Assembly (NCBI GenBank): GCA_028871345.1 | Contig: JAGWNK010000003.1 | Location: forward strand, 62,001-126,000 | Origin: Alphaproteobacteria bacterium | Lineage (GTDB): Bacteria > Pseudomonadota > Alphaproteobacteria > Micropepsales > Micropepsaceae | Direction of reading: 5' to 3' | Length of the DNA stretch: 64,000 nucleotides | Shown here: piece after piece, positions 7,803-16,303 of the stretch | Position numbering within the stretch: the first letter of the stretch is position 1 | Layout of the letters: each line of letters starts with the position of its first letter | Made by a program: the position numbers and the translations under genes | The notes under the pieces: generated by a model | Told to the model about the DNA's origin: nothing | Seen by the model: only the letters and a program-made list of their open reading frames with translations | Databases searched by the model: none

Positions 7803-10082
7803 ATGCGTGCCATTTGCGCCATTTTCGCTGCCGGACTGGCGGCACTGCCGGCCCATGCGGGCTCTGCCCTGGTCAAGACCGACAGCGGAATCAGGCTGGA
7901 AACGCCAAGCGGCACGCTCGAACTCGAGCCGTGGTCGGCGCGCATCATTCATGTCCGCTCCTATCGCGCCGGCCATTGGACGACCTACAACCCGGGCGTC
8001 ATCTCGCATCCCGAAAAGGTGGGCTGGCAGGTGCGCGAAACGGCGGGGTACTACACGCTCTCCACGCAGGTCTTGCAGGTGCGCATCGACCGTGCAACAG
8101 GCGCCCTGTCGTTCCGCGACAAGTCGGGCAAGATGATCCTCGATGAACCGCAAGGGGCTCGCGCCACGCCGGAGTCGGGTGAGGGCGCGGTGCGCCAGGA
8201 TTTCGTCGCCAGGGGCTCCTATTTCGGCTTGGGCCAGCATCCCAACGGCCGAATGGACTACGCCGGCAGCACCGTGCATCTGCAGCAGCAGAATGGGGAC
8301 GTCGCCGTTCCCATGCTGGTGGCGCAATCGGGCTACGCCATCCTTTGGAACAACGCCTCGGTCACGGATGTGGCGGTGGCCGATCCGTCGAACCCGCAGG
8401 TGGTGGAATTCCGCTCCGAGGCGGGCGGCGGCATCGATTACGATTTCATCTACGGCCCGCGCCTCGACGACGTGGTGGCCGGTTACCGCGAGCTGACCGG
8501 CGACGCGCCGATGATGGCGCGCTGGACCTGGGGCCTGTTTCAGTCGAAGGAGCATTACGCCACCCAGCAGGAACTGCTCGATGTCGCGGCGCGCTATCGT
8601 GCCATGAATGCGCCCCTCGATGCGGTCGTGCAGGATTGGCAATACTGGCTCCCCGGCCAGTGGGGCAGCCACAAATTCGATCCAGCGCGCTTCCCCGATC
8701 CCGCCGCCATGGTGAAGACGCTGCACGGCGAAAACGTGCATGTCATCGTGTCGGTGTGGCCGCGCTTCGATCCGGGCTTGGACAATCTCGCCGAACTCGA
8801 CGCCGCGCACGCCGTGTTCGAGCCGGTCTACGCCAACGTCTATCCCAAGGGCGAGGGGCGCTGGTACGACGCCTATTCTGCCGCCGGCCGCGACATCTAT
8901 TGGCGCCAGATCATGCGCAATCTCGGCGTTCTGGGCTTCGACGGCTGGTGGCTCGACGCCAGCGAGGCGGAATTGGGCGGCAAGTGGGGCGAGATGCGCA
9001 CGCTGACGACCGCCGCCGGTCCCGGCAGCGTGGTCTACAATGCCTATCCCCTGCTGCACACCACCGCCGTTGCCGAGGGGATGCGGCGCGATCAGCCGGA
9101 CAAGCGCGTCTTCATCCTCACACGCTCGGCCTTTTCCGGCCAGCAGCGCAACGGCGCCATCACCTGGTCCGGCGATACCCAGGGCAAGTGGGATTATCTG
9201 CAGCACCAAGTGCCGCAAGCTCTGAATTTCACGCTCAGCGGCATTCCCTACTGGTCGGCCGACATCGGCGGTTTCTTCGGCGGCGATCCCAAGACCTCCG
9301 AATATGCCGAGCTGTTCACCCGCTGGTACGAGTTCGGCGCCTTCAACCCGATGTTCCGGGTCCATGGCACCAATTTCGGCAAGGAGATCTGGCAATTCCC
9401 GCCCGGCTTTGAGGCCATCCTGCTCGACTACGACCGGCTGCGGTACCGCCTCCTGCCTTATATCTATTCGCTGTCGTGGGACGTTACCAGAAATCGCGGA
9501 ACGATGATGCGCGCGCTGGCGATGGATTTTCAGAAAGATCCCAAGGTCGGCGCCATCGGTGACGAGTATATGTTCGGCAAGGCGCTGCTGGTTGCGCCCG
9601 TGACACAAAAGGCCGCCGTCACCCGGCAGGTGTATCTGCCCGGAAAACTGCCGTGGTACGACTTCTGGACGGGCGTCAAACATGGCCCCGGCACGCTCGT
9701 CGCCAACGCGCCCATCGCCACCATTCCGGTCTACGCACGGGCCGGCAGCGTCGTGCCGCTGGGGCCGGTGGTGCAATACGCCGACCAGAAGACATCCGAT
9801 CCCATCGAAATCCGGATCTATCCCGGCGCCGACGGTGCTTTCGTTCTCTATGACGATGCGGGCGACGGCTACGGTTACCAAAGCGGCCAGCATGCGCAGA
9901 TCAGCCTCTCCTGGAAGGACAAGACGCACCAGCTCGTGTTCGGCACGCGCCAGGGCACGTTCCCCGGCATGCGCCGGCAGCAGGCCTTCACCGTCATCTG
10001 CGGCGCCGCGGGCAAACGCGGTTCGCGCTCGTTGGATTATGCGGGCGAGGCCGTGAAATTGAGCCTACCTCACTGCCATTGA
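7803..10082 (+). CDS. Secreted glycoside hydrolase family 31 (alpha-glucosidase/alpha-xylosidase type)
   Basis: GH31 enzymes release terminal alpha-linked glucose or xylose with retention of configuration. Starting at the ATG at 7803 after an AAAGAGAAA stretch, the protein has 759 residues. It begins with a Sec signal peptide (MRAICAIFAAGLAALPAHA), so it is periplasmic or outer-membrane-associated. The catalytic nucleophile is visible as Asp385 in GWWLDASEAE. The likely acid/base Asp458 lies in WSGDTQGKWDYL, and the family block FNPMFRVHG follows. The 7626 start in the track lies before the signal peptide and is rejected. Alpha-xylosidase activity would suit a plant xyloglucan diet, but specificity cannot be read from these motifs. 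Confidence 0.9.
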   Translation: MRAICAIFAAGLAALPAHAGSALVKTDSGIRLETPSGTLELEPWSARIIHVRSYRAGHWTTYNPGVISHPEKVGWQVRETAGYYTLSTQVLQVRIDRATGALSFRDKSGKMILDEPQGARATPESGEGAVRQDFVARGSYFGLGQHPNGRMDYAGSTVHLQQQNGDVAVPMLVAQSGYAILWNNASVTDVAVADPSNPQVVEFRSEAGGGIDYDFIYGPRLDDVVAGYRELTGDAPMMARWTWGLFQSKEHYATQQELLDVAARYRAMNAPLDAVVQDWQYWLPGQWGSHKFDPARFPDPAAMVKTLHGENVHVIVSVWPRFDPGLDNLAELDAAHAVFEPVYANVYPKGEGRWYDAYSAAGRDIYWRQIMRNLGVLGFDGWWLDASEAELGGKWGEMRTLTTAAGPGSVVYNAYPLLHTTAVAEGMRRDQPDKRVFILTRSAFSGQQRNGAITWSGDTQGKWDYLQHQVPQALNFTLSGIPYWSADIGGFFGGDPKTSEYAELFTRWYEFGAFNPMFRVHGTNFGKEIWQFPPGFEAILLDYDRLRYRLLPYIYSLSWDVTRNRGTMMRALAMDFQKDPKVGAIGDEYMFGKALLVAPVTQKAAVTRQVYLPGKLPWYDFWTGVKHGPGTLVANAPIATIPVYARAGSVVPLGPVVQYADQKTSDPIEIRIYPGADGAFVLYDDAGDGYGYQSGQHAQISLSWKDKTHQLVFGTRQGTFPGMRRQQAFTVICGAAGKRGSRSLDYAGEAVKLSLPHCH

Positions 10083-10235
10083 GGCCTGCGGGGAAAGGCA
10101 AGGCGTGCCGGTGCTGCAATACCGGCGCGCCCGCGCAGGATGAATTCGCGCGCCGAACTTTCGCCGGGCGCATCGCTATGATACCTGCACGCAGAACGGT
10201 GCGCAGGCCATCGTCGTGCAATGGGGAGGACAGTG

Positions 10236-11012
10236 ATGCGGATCGGATCGATTCTGTTGGCGACGATCATCATGGCGGCGCAAGCCCTGGCGGGGACCTG
10301 GCCCGACGGCAAGCGGGTGGCCGTCGTGTTGACCTATGACGACGCGCTCCCCTCGCAGCTGGACATCGCGATTCCCGCGCTCGATGCCGCCGGCCTGAAG
10401 GGAACGTTTTTCCTGATCGGCAGCAAATTGCGCCCGGAGGACATCGCGCGCTGGCGCGCCGCGGCGGCCGAAGGGCACGAACTCGGCAACCACACCATTC
10501 GGCATGCCTGTCCGCAGGCGAGCTATCCGCCGGCGCGGAAGATCGACACCAGCGAAGCCTATGATGTCACAACCATGCTCACCGAGATCCGGACAATGAA
10601 CACGTTCCTGACCGCGATCGACGGCAAGATGCAGCACAGCTATGCCACGCCCTGCGGCCAGCATTTGGCCGGAGACGTCGATTATCTCCCGGCGCTGCGC
10701 GCCAGCGGATTGGTACGCTACACCCGCGCCGCAGACCCGTCGGAGCGTCCGCTGGATCCGATGGATGTGCCGAGCCGCTTTTTCGACGCGAACGCTACCG
10801 GCGCCGATCTGATCGCCGCAGTTCGCGGCGCCGAGCGCAGTGGCGCGATGATCGTACTCGGATTTCACGGCGTGGGAGGCGATTACCTCACTGTGTCGGC
10901 CGAGGCGCATGCCCAGCTCCTCGCCTACCTCAAGGAACATTCGGACAGCATTTGGGTGGCGCCGTTCTCGACGGTCATGGATTACGCCACCCACGAACCG
11001 GACAACAAGTAG
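10236..11012 (+). CDS. Exported polysaccharide deacetylase (NodB homology domain)
   Basis: The 258-residue protein starts at the ATG at 10236, a few bases after GGAGGACA, with a signal peptide (MRIGSILLATIIMAAQALA). The NodB-type barrel shows the first metal/catalytic motif as LTYDDALPSQ and the second as HELGNHTIRHACP, with the two histidines that hold the divalent metal. A late strand (VLGFHGVGGDY) supplies the remaining catalytic-type His. Such enzymes remove N- or O-acetyl groups from sugars in xylan, chitin or peptidoglycan; the substrate is not identifiable here. It follows the GH31 gene on the same strand at 150 bp. Confidence 0.87.
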   Translation: MRIGSILLATIIMAAQALAGTWPDGKRVAVVLTYDDALPSQLDIAIPALDAAGLKGTFFLIGSKLRPEDIARWRAAAAEGHELGNHTIRHACPQASYPPARKIDTSEAYDVTTMLTEIRTMNTFLTAIDGKMQHSYATPCGQHLAGDVDYLPALRASGLVRYTRAADPSERPLDPMDVPSRFFDANATGADLIAAVRGAERSGAMIVLGFHGVGGDYLTVSAEAHAQLLAYLKEHSDSIWVAPFSTVMDYATHEPDNK

Positions 11013-11030
11013 ATCAGGCTATCTGTGCTT

Positions 11031-11070
11031 CGGCCCGCTGTTGCCATTGTGGCGGTGCCGGAGCGGGCCG
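11031..11070. terminator. GC-rich hairpin downstream of the deacetylase gene
   Basis: CGGCCCGCT (11031-11039) pairs perfectly with AGCGGGCCG (11062-11070), and a smaller GCCA/TGGC stem sits inside the loop. No T-run follows, so this is at best a non-canonical terminator or an RNA-stabilising structure. Confidence 0.35.
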
Positions 11071-11105
11071 CAACCACTGTGTCCGACCGGAATGTGACAC
11101 AGCTT

Positions 11106-11129
11106 TTATCACTTCTGTTCGAGTGATAA
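11106..11129. promoter_or_regulatory. Palindrome TTATCACT-N8-AGTGATAA
   Basis: A perfect 8-bp inverted repeat with an 8-base spacer lies 30 bp upstream of the orphan secreted-protein gene at 11159. Its AT-richness and lack of a downstream T-run favour an operator over a terminator. The cognate regulator is unknown. Confidence 0.5.
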
Positions 11130-11158
11130 TCTAATCTTCGTTCTGCCGGGGGGCTGAC

Positions 11159-11887
11159 ATGAAAACCATCATTGCGGCGGTACTGACCGTTCTCGTCGTC
11201 ATAGGAGTTGCGTATGTCGTTGTCGGGCCGCAGAAACTGCTTGAAGCGAGCCGCGACATATCGGCGAAGGTAACGAGCGATTTGCCGCAGCGCCATAGCG
11301 CGTGGAGCCCTCCACCGGATTCCGATGAACATGCGGCCGACGAGAAGGCGATCGATACAGCGATTTCCGGCGCGCAAGTCGTCGCCATCGTCTTTGCGGA
11401 GCCGAGCTCCGCGCCTTCCGGTCCGTTGTGCTTCTCGCACAAGATTGCCCGCTATGGCCTCGTTTTTCTTGAGCACCAATCGCCGTCGCAGTCGGACATC
11501 GTCAAGATGCCCGGAACCGGCGATCAGATATCCGTTCTGCAAGCGATCCTCGGAGCACCCCCATCAAGCAGCGGCGGCCTCGCCTGCTGGCCATTGCCCG
11601 CCAAGGTCGACGTCGCCTCGCATCTGTCTCCCGAGGCCTATTTGGCGGCTCCGTTCGAGGAATACAGCAGCGGCAACCAGGCGCTAAGCCTGCCGGCCGG
11701 CCGACTGATCGTCCGTTCGATCGACTTCGTGAATCAATTCAACAGCATGTTCGGCACCATGAGGTCGTACCACGCCACATTCTCGACGGACCTCATCGAC
11801 CGGGAATTCACGGTGACCTGCCTTCTTTCCCTGAACCAAGTCGAGAATAGCTGGGGTCTCGTCGGCTGCACAAAGTACCAGTCATAG
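11159..11887 (+). CDS. Hypothetical exported or membrane-anchored protein
   Basis: I do not recognise a family for this 242-residue protein. It starts with a clear hydrophobic segment (MKTIIAAVLTVLVVIGVAYVVV), likely a signal anchor or uncleaved signal, so the remainder should lie in the periplasm. A GGGGGG-type ribosome site lies seven bases before the ATG. The mature part has a few cysteines (GPLCFSHK, GLACWPLP, TCLLSLN, VGCTKYQ) that could form disulfides. It stands alone between the deacetylase and the esterase, with its own palindromic upstream element. Confidence 0.65.
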   Translation: MKTIIAAVLTVLVVIGVAYVVVGPQKLLEASRDISAKVTSDLPQRHSAWSPPPDSDEHAADEKAIDTAISGAQVVAIVFAEPSSAPSGPLCFSHKIARYGLVFLEHQSPSQSDIVKMPGTGDQISVLQAILGAPPSSSGGLACWPLPAKVDVASHLSPEAYLAAPFEEYSSGNQALSLPAGRLIVRSIDFVNQFNSMFGTMRSYHATFSTDLIDREFTVTCLLSLNQVENSWGLVGCTKYQS

Positions 11888-12037
11888 CCGCCAATGACGT
11901 GGCGGAGTGATGATTCACTCCAGCCCCAAATTCTCCATTTTTGCGCCGACAAAATAGAAACGGAAGCTATAGCCTATCGCTCCGCCATTCGAACAGTATG
12001 ATTGCCGGAAATTGCGATACTAGAGGAGATCTTTTCT

Positions 12038-13027
12038 TTGCGGTTGTCACGACGAAACCTTGTGAAATTTCCCTTGGCCCTGGCCGGCGCGTCAGCGCTG
12101 GGAATCGGTACAGCGGCAATAGCGTCGCCTCAGCCGGCCACCATCGGCACCGGCGAGGCCATCGATCTATGGCCAAGTCCTCCAGCGGGCGCCCTGCACC
12201 CCGACATGGCGGAGGTTGTCGAACAGACCTCATCAAATCCGGATTACAGCAGCCGCCGCTTAAAGGGCGTCTTGAATCCGCGCGTCGTTGCCCTTCCGGC
12301 GGACATGCCCAATGGGGCCGCAATGCTGATCATACCGGGGGGCGGCTTTGCCTGGAACTATTTCGATCACGAGGGCTATCACATCGCCGACGTCTTGAAC
12401 CGCGCCGGCATCACCTGCTTCTTGCTGATCTACCGTTTGGCACAGGATGGGTGGAGTGATCCGGTAAGTGTCGGCCCGGCCGACGCCCAACGGGCGATGC
12501 GGGTCATTCGTGCCAACGCCGCGCGCTTCCACATCGATCCGACGCGGCTCGGCGTCATGGGCTTCAGCGCCGGCGGGTTTCTGACGGCGACTTTGGCCAC
12601 GCGCTATTCGGCATCCCTCTATGCCCCGGTTGACGATACGGATCAACTCAGCGCGCAGCCGTTTCTGGCGGCGCCGATCTATCCCGTGCAGAGCGTCGAT
12701 CCTGCTTATGCCTATAGCGGCGTGGCGCCGGTGCTGTTCGGCGGCCCGCCGACGCCGGCCCAGATCCGCGAGTGGTCGCCCGATCTCAATGTCACATCGG
12801 AGGCCGCGTCGAGTTTCCTGGCGCATGCCGAGGATGACACGACGGTACTCGTGGCCAACACCGTGCGGCTGCGCGACGCGATGGTCGGGGCCAAGGTGAC
12901 GGTTGAGACCCACCTGTTCGCGCATGGTGGCCATGGCTTCGGCACAGGCTATCTGCCGAACAGTCCCGACGGCCTATGGCTGCCGCTGTTTCTTAAATTC
13001 GCGCGCGAACAGAAATTGTTTTCCTAG
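12038..13027 (+). CDS. Tat-exported alpha/beta hydrolase (acetylesterase/BD-FAE type)
   Basis: The TTG at 12038, eight bases after GAGGAGAT, gives a protein starting MRLSRRNLVKFPLALAGASALG, a twin-arginine signal (SRRNLVK), so the enzyme is exported folded. The core resembles carbohydrate esterases: the oxyanion-hole block IIPGGGFAWNYFDHEGY, nucleophile elbow GFSAGGFL, acid region HAEDDTTV and a C-terminal catalytic-type HGGHGFGTGY. A role in removing acetyl or feruloyl groups from plant polysaccharides fits the GH31 and deacetylase neighbours; this is inference. The 12002 TTG used by the track would place 12 residues before the Tat motif without a ribosome site. Confidence 0.85.
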   Translation: MRLSRRNLVKFPLALAGASALGIGTAAIASPQPATIGTGEAIDLWPSPPAGALHPDMAEVVEQTSSNPDYSSRRLKGVLNPRVVALPADMPNGAAMLIIPGGGFAWNYFDHEGYHIADVLNRAGITCFLLIYRLAQDGWSDPVSVGPADAQRAMRVIRANAARFHIDPTRLGVMGFSAGGFLTATLATRYSASLYAPVDDTDQLSAQPFLAAPIYPVQSVDPAYAYSGVAPVLFGGPPTPAQIREWSPDLNVTSEAASSFLAHAEDDTTVLVANTVRLRDAMVGAKVTVETHLFAHGGHGFGTGYLPNSPDGLWLPLFLKFAREQKLFS

Positions 13028-13191
13028 GACCCATTCGCGGGGCCTCTTGCCGAGGTACTGCGATCAGGGCGCCACCATAGCGAGTCGGAAGTTCATGACC
13101 CACGCCGGTCGGCCTGTATTTCTATGCTTCCCATCAGGACGGCCGCAGCATCGCTCCGGTCAGCCGATGGGGCACTCACAATCCCGAGAGT

Positions 13192-13704
13192 TCAGTCCAG
13201 GAACTCGCGCACCAGGGCGCGCGCGCGGTGCAGCCGCGCCTTCACCGCCTGGCGCGTGATGGCGAGCGAGACGCTGATCTCCTCGATGGTCAGCTCTTCG
13301 ACGTCGCGCATCAGGAGGACGGTGCGATAGTGCTCGGGCAGCGACTGGATGGCGGCGGCGAGGTCGAGGCGCAGCTCGTGGGCGGGACGCCGCGCCAAGG
13401 CGGCATCGTTCTCGATGTCGTCCATCGCGGTGTGCCTGGCGAACATGCGCCGCGCCAGCCGGCCGCATTCGCGCCGCACGATGGCGAACAGCCAGACGGA
13501 AAACGCGCCAACGGCGCGCAGGCTGCCGATGCGGCGATAGAGCAGCCACAGCGAATCCTGCACCGCGTCGTCGATGTCGGCCGAGCGGCATTGGCTGCGG
13601 GCGTAGCGGCGGATGTCGGGCTGGCTGATGGCGAGCAGCTCGGAGATCGCGGCGCGATCTCCTTGCTGCGCCGACTGGATGAGGGCGGGAAGGCCCCGCG
13701 TCAC
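13192..13704 (-). CDS. ECF-type RNA polymerase sigma factor
   Basis: The 170-residue protein has a sigma-2 region (QPDIRRYARSQCRSADIDDAVQDSLWLLYRRIGSL...AFSVWLFAIVRRECGRLARR) and a sigma-4 helix-turn-helix (LPEHYRTVLLMRDVEELTIEEISVSLAITRQAVKARLHRARALVREFL). The two are joined by a short linker, the minimal ECF layout. It starts with GTG at 13704, overlapping the stop of the DUF2892 gene by four bases (GTGA), so translation is coupled. No anti-sigma gene is recognisable next to it. The membrane protein it is coupled to is the only candidate partner in view. Confidence 0.92.
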   Translation of the reverse strand: MTRGLPALIQSAQQGDRAAISELLAISQPDIRRYARSQCRSADIDDAVQDSLWLLYRRIGSLRAVGAFSVWLFAIVRRECGRLARRMFARHTAMDDIENDAALARRPAHELRLDLAAAIQSLPEHYRTVLLMRDVEELTIEEISVSLAITRQAVKARLHRARALVREFLD

Positions 13705-13910
13705 GGCGTGTGGTCGAGCTTGCGCCCGACCATGGCGCAGGCGGGGCAGAAGCCGAACACGCCGGTCAGGCCGAGCATCAATCCCATGGCGGCGAGGCCG
13801 TAGCCCGCCGGCGTGCCCGCCATGGCGACGAGGCCGTAGGCGATCAGCGCGATGCCCATCATGATTCGCACGACCTGCTCCCAGCCGCGGATATTCTTGC
13901 GATAGAACAT
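13701..13910 (-). CDS. DUF2892-type small inner-membrane protein
   Basis: This 69-residue protein (MFYRKNIRGWEQVVRIMMGIALIAYG...) contains two hydrophobic segments and the CPAC motif in GVFGFCPACAMVGRK. It matches the YgaP-like DUF2892 membrane module often found with sulfurtransferases. A strong AAGGAGAG site lies before the ATG at 13910, and the upstream extension in the track is rejected. It overlaps the sigma-factor start by four bases. Whether its cysteines sense redox or metal state for the sigma factor is speculation. Confidence 0.8.
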   Translation of the reverse strand: MFYRKNIRGWEQVVRIMMGIALIAYGLVAMAGTPAGYGLAAMGLMLGLTGVFGFCPACAMVGRKLDHTP

Positions 13911-14149
13911 AATGACTCTCCTTATCCCAAGCCCCAAACGGGCCACGAGGAAGAGAGGGGGCCGAGGGCGGTTTGGATTCGCACGGCGGGGGATTTTTTT
14001 GGCTGGCGTCCAGCCGAGCGGCGAAAGCTTGCTCGCCGCTTGGGAAGGCGGCCCTGGAGCAGGAATTGAACCCGCCGCTGGGGACGCGGCACGGCTCCGC
14101 TTAAGGCTTCCGCACGGATGCTGAGGCCCTTCTGCGACAAACCGTGCAC

Positions 14150-14177
14150 TTGACAGTTAATTGCGACTGATTATCAC
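14150..14177 (+). promoter_or_regulatory. Candidate promoter of the cupredoxin-FTR1 operon
   Basis: TTGACA (14150-14155) is followed after 16 bases by TATCAC (14172-14177), a weak -10. The Fur-like palindrome covers the spacer and -10, as expected for an iron-repressed promoter. Confidence 0.45.
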
Positions 14178-14181
14178 TTGC
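14163..14181. promoter_or_regulatory. Fur-box-like palindrome
   Basis: GCGACTGATTATCACTTGC is a near-perfect 19-bp dyad with core TGATTATCA, close to the GATAATGATAATCATTATC-type Fur consensus. It overlaps the promoter of the cupredoxin/FTR1 genes. Iron-dependent repression by Fur or a Fur-like alphaproteobacterial regulator is inferred. Confidence 0.6.
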
Positions 14182-14209
14182 GATAAGTTCTCGGGAGGCG
14201 ACGGCACAA

Positions 14210-14548
14210 TTGAACGCGTCGATGGCAGGATTTTGGGCCTTTTTTGCGGCTTTTTTCCTGGTCCTGGGCCTGCCGGCCAGGGCCGAAGACGGCGACACCA
14301 CCATCACGATCAAGGGTGACAAGTTCCTTCCGGACGAGGTCCGCATTCCGGCAGACCGCAAGGTGAAGCTGACCGTGCGCAATCTGGATGCCGCGCCGTC
14401 GGAATTCGAGAGCTCCGATTTCCACCGCGAGAAGATCGTTGCGCCGGGCGGCGAGATCACCGTCTTTGTCGGGCCTCTCGACGCCGGCACCTACGAATTC
14501 TTCGATGATTTCCATCCCGAGGATCGCGGCCATCTGGTCGTGAAATAA
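14210..14548 (+). CDS. Periplasmic cupredoxin-like protein of an iron-uptake operon
   Basis: The protein is about 112 residues from the TTG at 14210, or 108 from the ATG at 14222; the GGGAGGCG ribosome site is spaced for the TTG. A signal peptide (GFWAFFAAFFLVLGLPARA) precedes a cupredoxin_1-type fold containing ITIKGDKFLPDEVRIPADRKVKLTVRNLDAAPSEFESSDFHREKIVAPG and a C-terminal DFHPEDRGHLVVK. His and Glu residues in SSDFHRE and FHPEDRGH are candidate metal ligands. It ends 2 bp before the FTR1 permease gene. By analogy to EfeO/P19 partners of FTR1, it probably binds or oxidises iron in the periplasm. Confidence 0.82.
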   Translation: MNASMAGFWAFFAAFFLVLGLPARAEDGDTTITIKGDKFLPDEVRIPADRKVKLTVRNLDAAPSEFESSDFHREKIVAPGGEITVFVGPLDAGTYEFFDDFHPEDRGHLVVK

Positions 14549-14550
14549 CC

Positions 14551-15402
14551 ATGCTCGCAATGCTGGTCATCGTCTTTCGCGAAGTCCTGGAAGCGGCGCT
14601 CGTGGTCGGGATCGTCATGGCGGCGACCCGCGGCGTTCCGCGGCGCGGCTGGTGGATCGCGGCCGGATGCGTGGCCGGCGCCATGGGCGCCGTCATCGTT
14701 GCGGGGTTTGCCGGCGCAATTGCCTCCGCATTGGAAGGCGTCGGGCAGGAGCTCTTCAACGCCGCGATCCTGATGACCGCCGTCTGCATGCTCGGATGGC
14801 ACATCATCTGGATGGGACGTCACGGCCGGGAGATTGCCGCCGACGCCACGCGCATCGGCCGGGAAGTCCTGTCGGGCAGTCGTTCGCTCTACGCCATATC
14901 GGCGGTCTGCGGCATCGCGGTGCTTCGCGAGGGATCAGAGGTCGTCCTGTTCCTCTACGGCATCGCAGCCGCAGGCGGGACGGGCGGGGCGGATCTGATG
15001 ATCGGCGGAGCCCTGGGCCTTCTCGCCGGCGCAGCCGTCGGCATCGCCCTCTATTACGGCCTGCTGGCGATCCCCTTGCGCCATCTGTTCGGGGTGACCT
15101 CGTGGCTGATCCTGCTTCTGGCGGCCGGCATGGCCTCGCAAGGCGCCGCGTTTCTCGCTGCCGCGAACCTGCTGCCGTCGCTCGGCAACAGCATCTGGAA
15201 CACCTCGCAGATTCTTTCCGACAGGAGCCTCATGGGGCAGCTGCTGCACGTCCTGATCGGCTACACCGCACGCCCCGCCGGCATCCAGCTCGTCTTCTAC
15301 GGCGCCACGCTGCTTGTGATCGGCCTGGGCATGCGGACGCTGGGGCGCGATCCGGTCCGCTCCGGGATCGGCCGCACGACCGCCGGGCAATCGACGCCTT
15401 GA
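14551..15402 (+). CDS. FTR1-family high-affinity iron permease (EfeU type)
   Basis: The 283-residue integral inner-membrane protein starts MLAMLVIVFREVLEAALVVGIV. It shows the two hallmark REXXE iron-coordination motifs, REVLE at residues 10-14 and REGSE at 126-130, each within a hydrophobic helix. About seven membrane segments are visible. It begins two bases after the cupredoxin stop, so the pair is almost certainly co-translated. The predicted role is transport of iron delivered by the periplasmic partner. The upstream Fur-like box supports iron regulation. Confidence 0.92.
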   Translation: MLAMLVIVFREVLEAALVVGIVMAATRGVPRRGWWIAAGCVAGAMGAVIVAGFAGAIASALEGVGQELFNAAILMTAVCMLGWHIIWMGRHGREIAADATRIGREVLSGSRSLYAISAVCGIAVLREGSEVVLFLYGIAAAGGTGGADLMIGGALGLLAGAAVGIALYYGLLAIPLRHLFGVTSWLILLLAAGMASQGAAFLAAANLLPSLGNSIWNTSQILSDRSLMGQLLHVLIGYTARPAGIQLVFYGATLLVIGLGMRTLGRDPVRSGIGRTTAGQSTP

Positions 15403-15439
15403 ACGGGCGCGCGCCACGCATTTTGGGGGAGATTGAAAG

Positions 15440-16210
15440 GTGAGCGTATCAACACTGGCGAAAGCCGGCGTGATGACGGCCGCCTTGTTGTCGGCGGCGA
15501 CGGGCGCCAGGGCGGACTTCAAGGTGTGGACGCCCGACGTCAATCCCGGCGAATTGGCCATCGAAAACGTCGGCGATCTCGGCTTCGATCCCGCCCGCAA
15601 CAAGAGCGGCGAACAAAGCCACACGGCGGAAATCGAATACGGCCTGACATCGTGGTGGCAACCCGAGCTCGAACTCGAATTCGAGCGCGATCCCGGCCCG
15701 GGCAATTCCGTCAAATTCAGCCAGATCACCCTGGAGAATTTGTTCCAATTCACCGAGCGCGGAGAATACTGGCTCGACGCCGGATTTTTCGCCGAGTACG
15801 GCCACACCACGGCGAAGGGCGACCCCGATGAAATCTCCTTCGGTCCCGTGCTGCGCAAGGATTTCTGGGGGCTGAGCAACGCGGTCAATCTGTTCTTTGA
15901 AAAGGACCTGGGCCGCGGCCAAGTCCTGCTCTCCTGGGCCTGGGAGACGCGTATCGAGCGCTGGCAAATGAAGTTCGGCCGGACCCTCGTCATCGAACCG
16001 GGTTTTCAGTTCTATGGCGCACCCGGCGCCGTCGGTACCTTTGCCGCCTGGCGCGATCAGGACAACCGCGCGGGGCCGCAACTGTTCGGCAAGATCTTCC
16101 ATCTCGGACCGGGGGACCTGCAATGGAACGGCGGCGTTCTGTTCGGCCTCACGCCGGCGGCGCCCGCGATCACACCGCGCTGGCAGCTCGAATACGAAAT
16201 CCGTTACTAG
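15440..16210 (+). CDS. Putative outer-membrane beta-barrel protein of the iron operon
   Basis: This 256-residue protein starts at GTG 15440 with a signal peptide (MSVSTLAKAGVMTAALLSAATGARA). The rest alternates short amphipathic strands (HTAEIEYGLTSWWQPELELEFER, YWLDAGFFAEYGHT, NLFFEKDLGRGQVLLSWAWETRIERW). It ends in an aromatic residue (QLEYEIRY), the pattern of an outer-membrane barrel. It follows the FTR1 gene by 37 bp. A role in moving iron or an iron carrier across the outer membrane is inferred from position only; I do not recognise a named family. Confidence 0.65.
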   Translation: MSVSTLAKAGVMTAALLSAATGARADFKVWTPDVNPGELAIENVGDLGFDPARNKSGEQSHTAEIEYGLTSWWQPELELEFERDPGPGNSVKFSQITLENLFQFTERGEYWLDAGFFAEYGHTTAKGDPDEISFGPVLRKDFWGLSNAVNLFFEKDLGRGQVLLSWAWETRIERWQMKFGRTLVIEPGFQFYGAPGAVGTFAAWRDQDNRAGPQLFGKIFHLGPGDLQWNGGVLFGLTPAAPAITPRWQLEYEIRY

Positions 16211-16303
16211 AGCATGGCCTTTCGGGGCGGAATTGCCTGCGTTGCGCGCCAGCGAGACGATCCGCCGGATGCCGCGACGACGCAGTCAGCCGGACGCCAC
16301 GCT

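Noticed and set aside
14050-14110. A minus-strand T-arm-like GCGGG-TTCAATT-CCTGC resembling the 3' end of a tRNA or tmRNA.
   Set aside because: No matching acceptor stem, D-arm or anticodon arm could be found around it, and the sequence lacks an end consistent with a tRNA.
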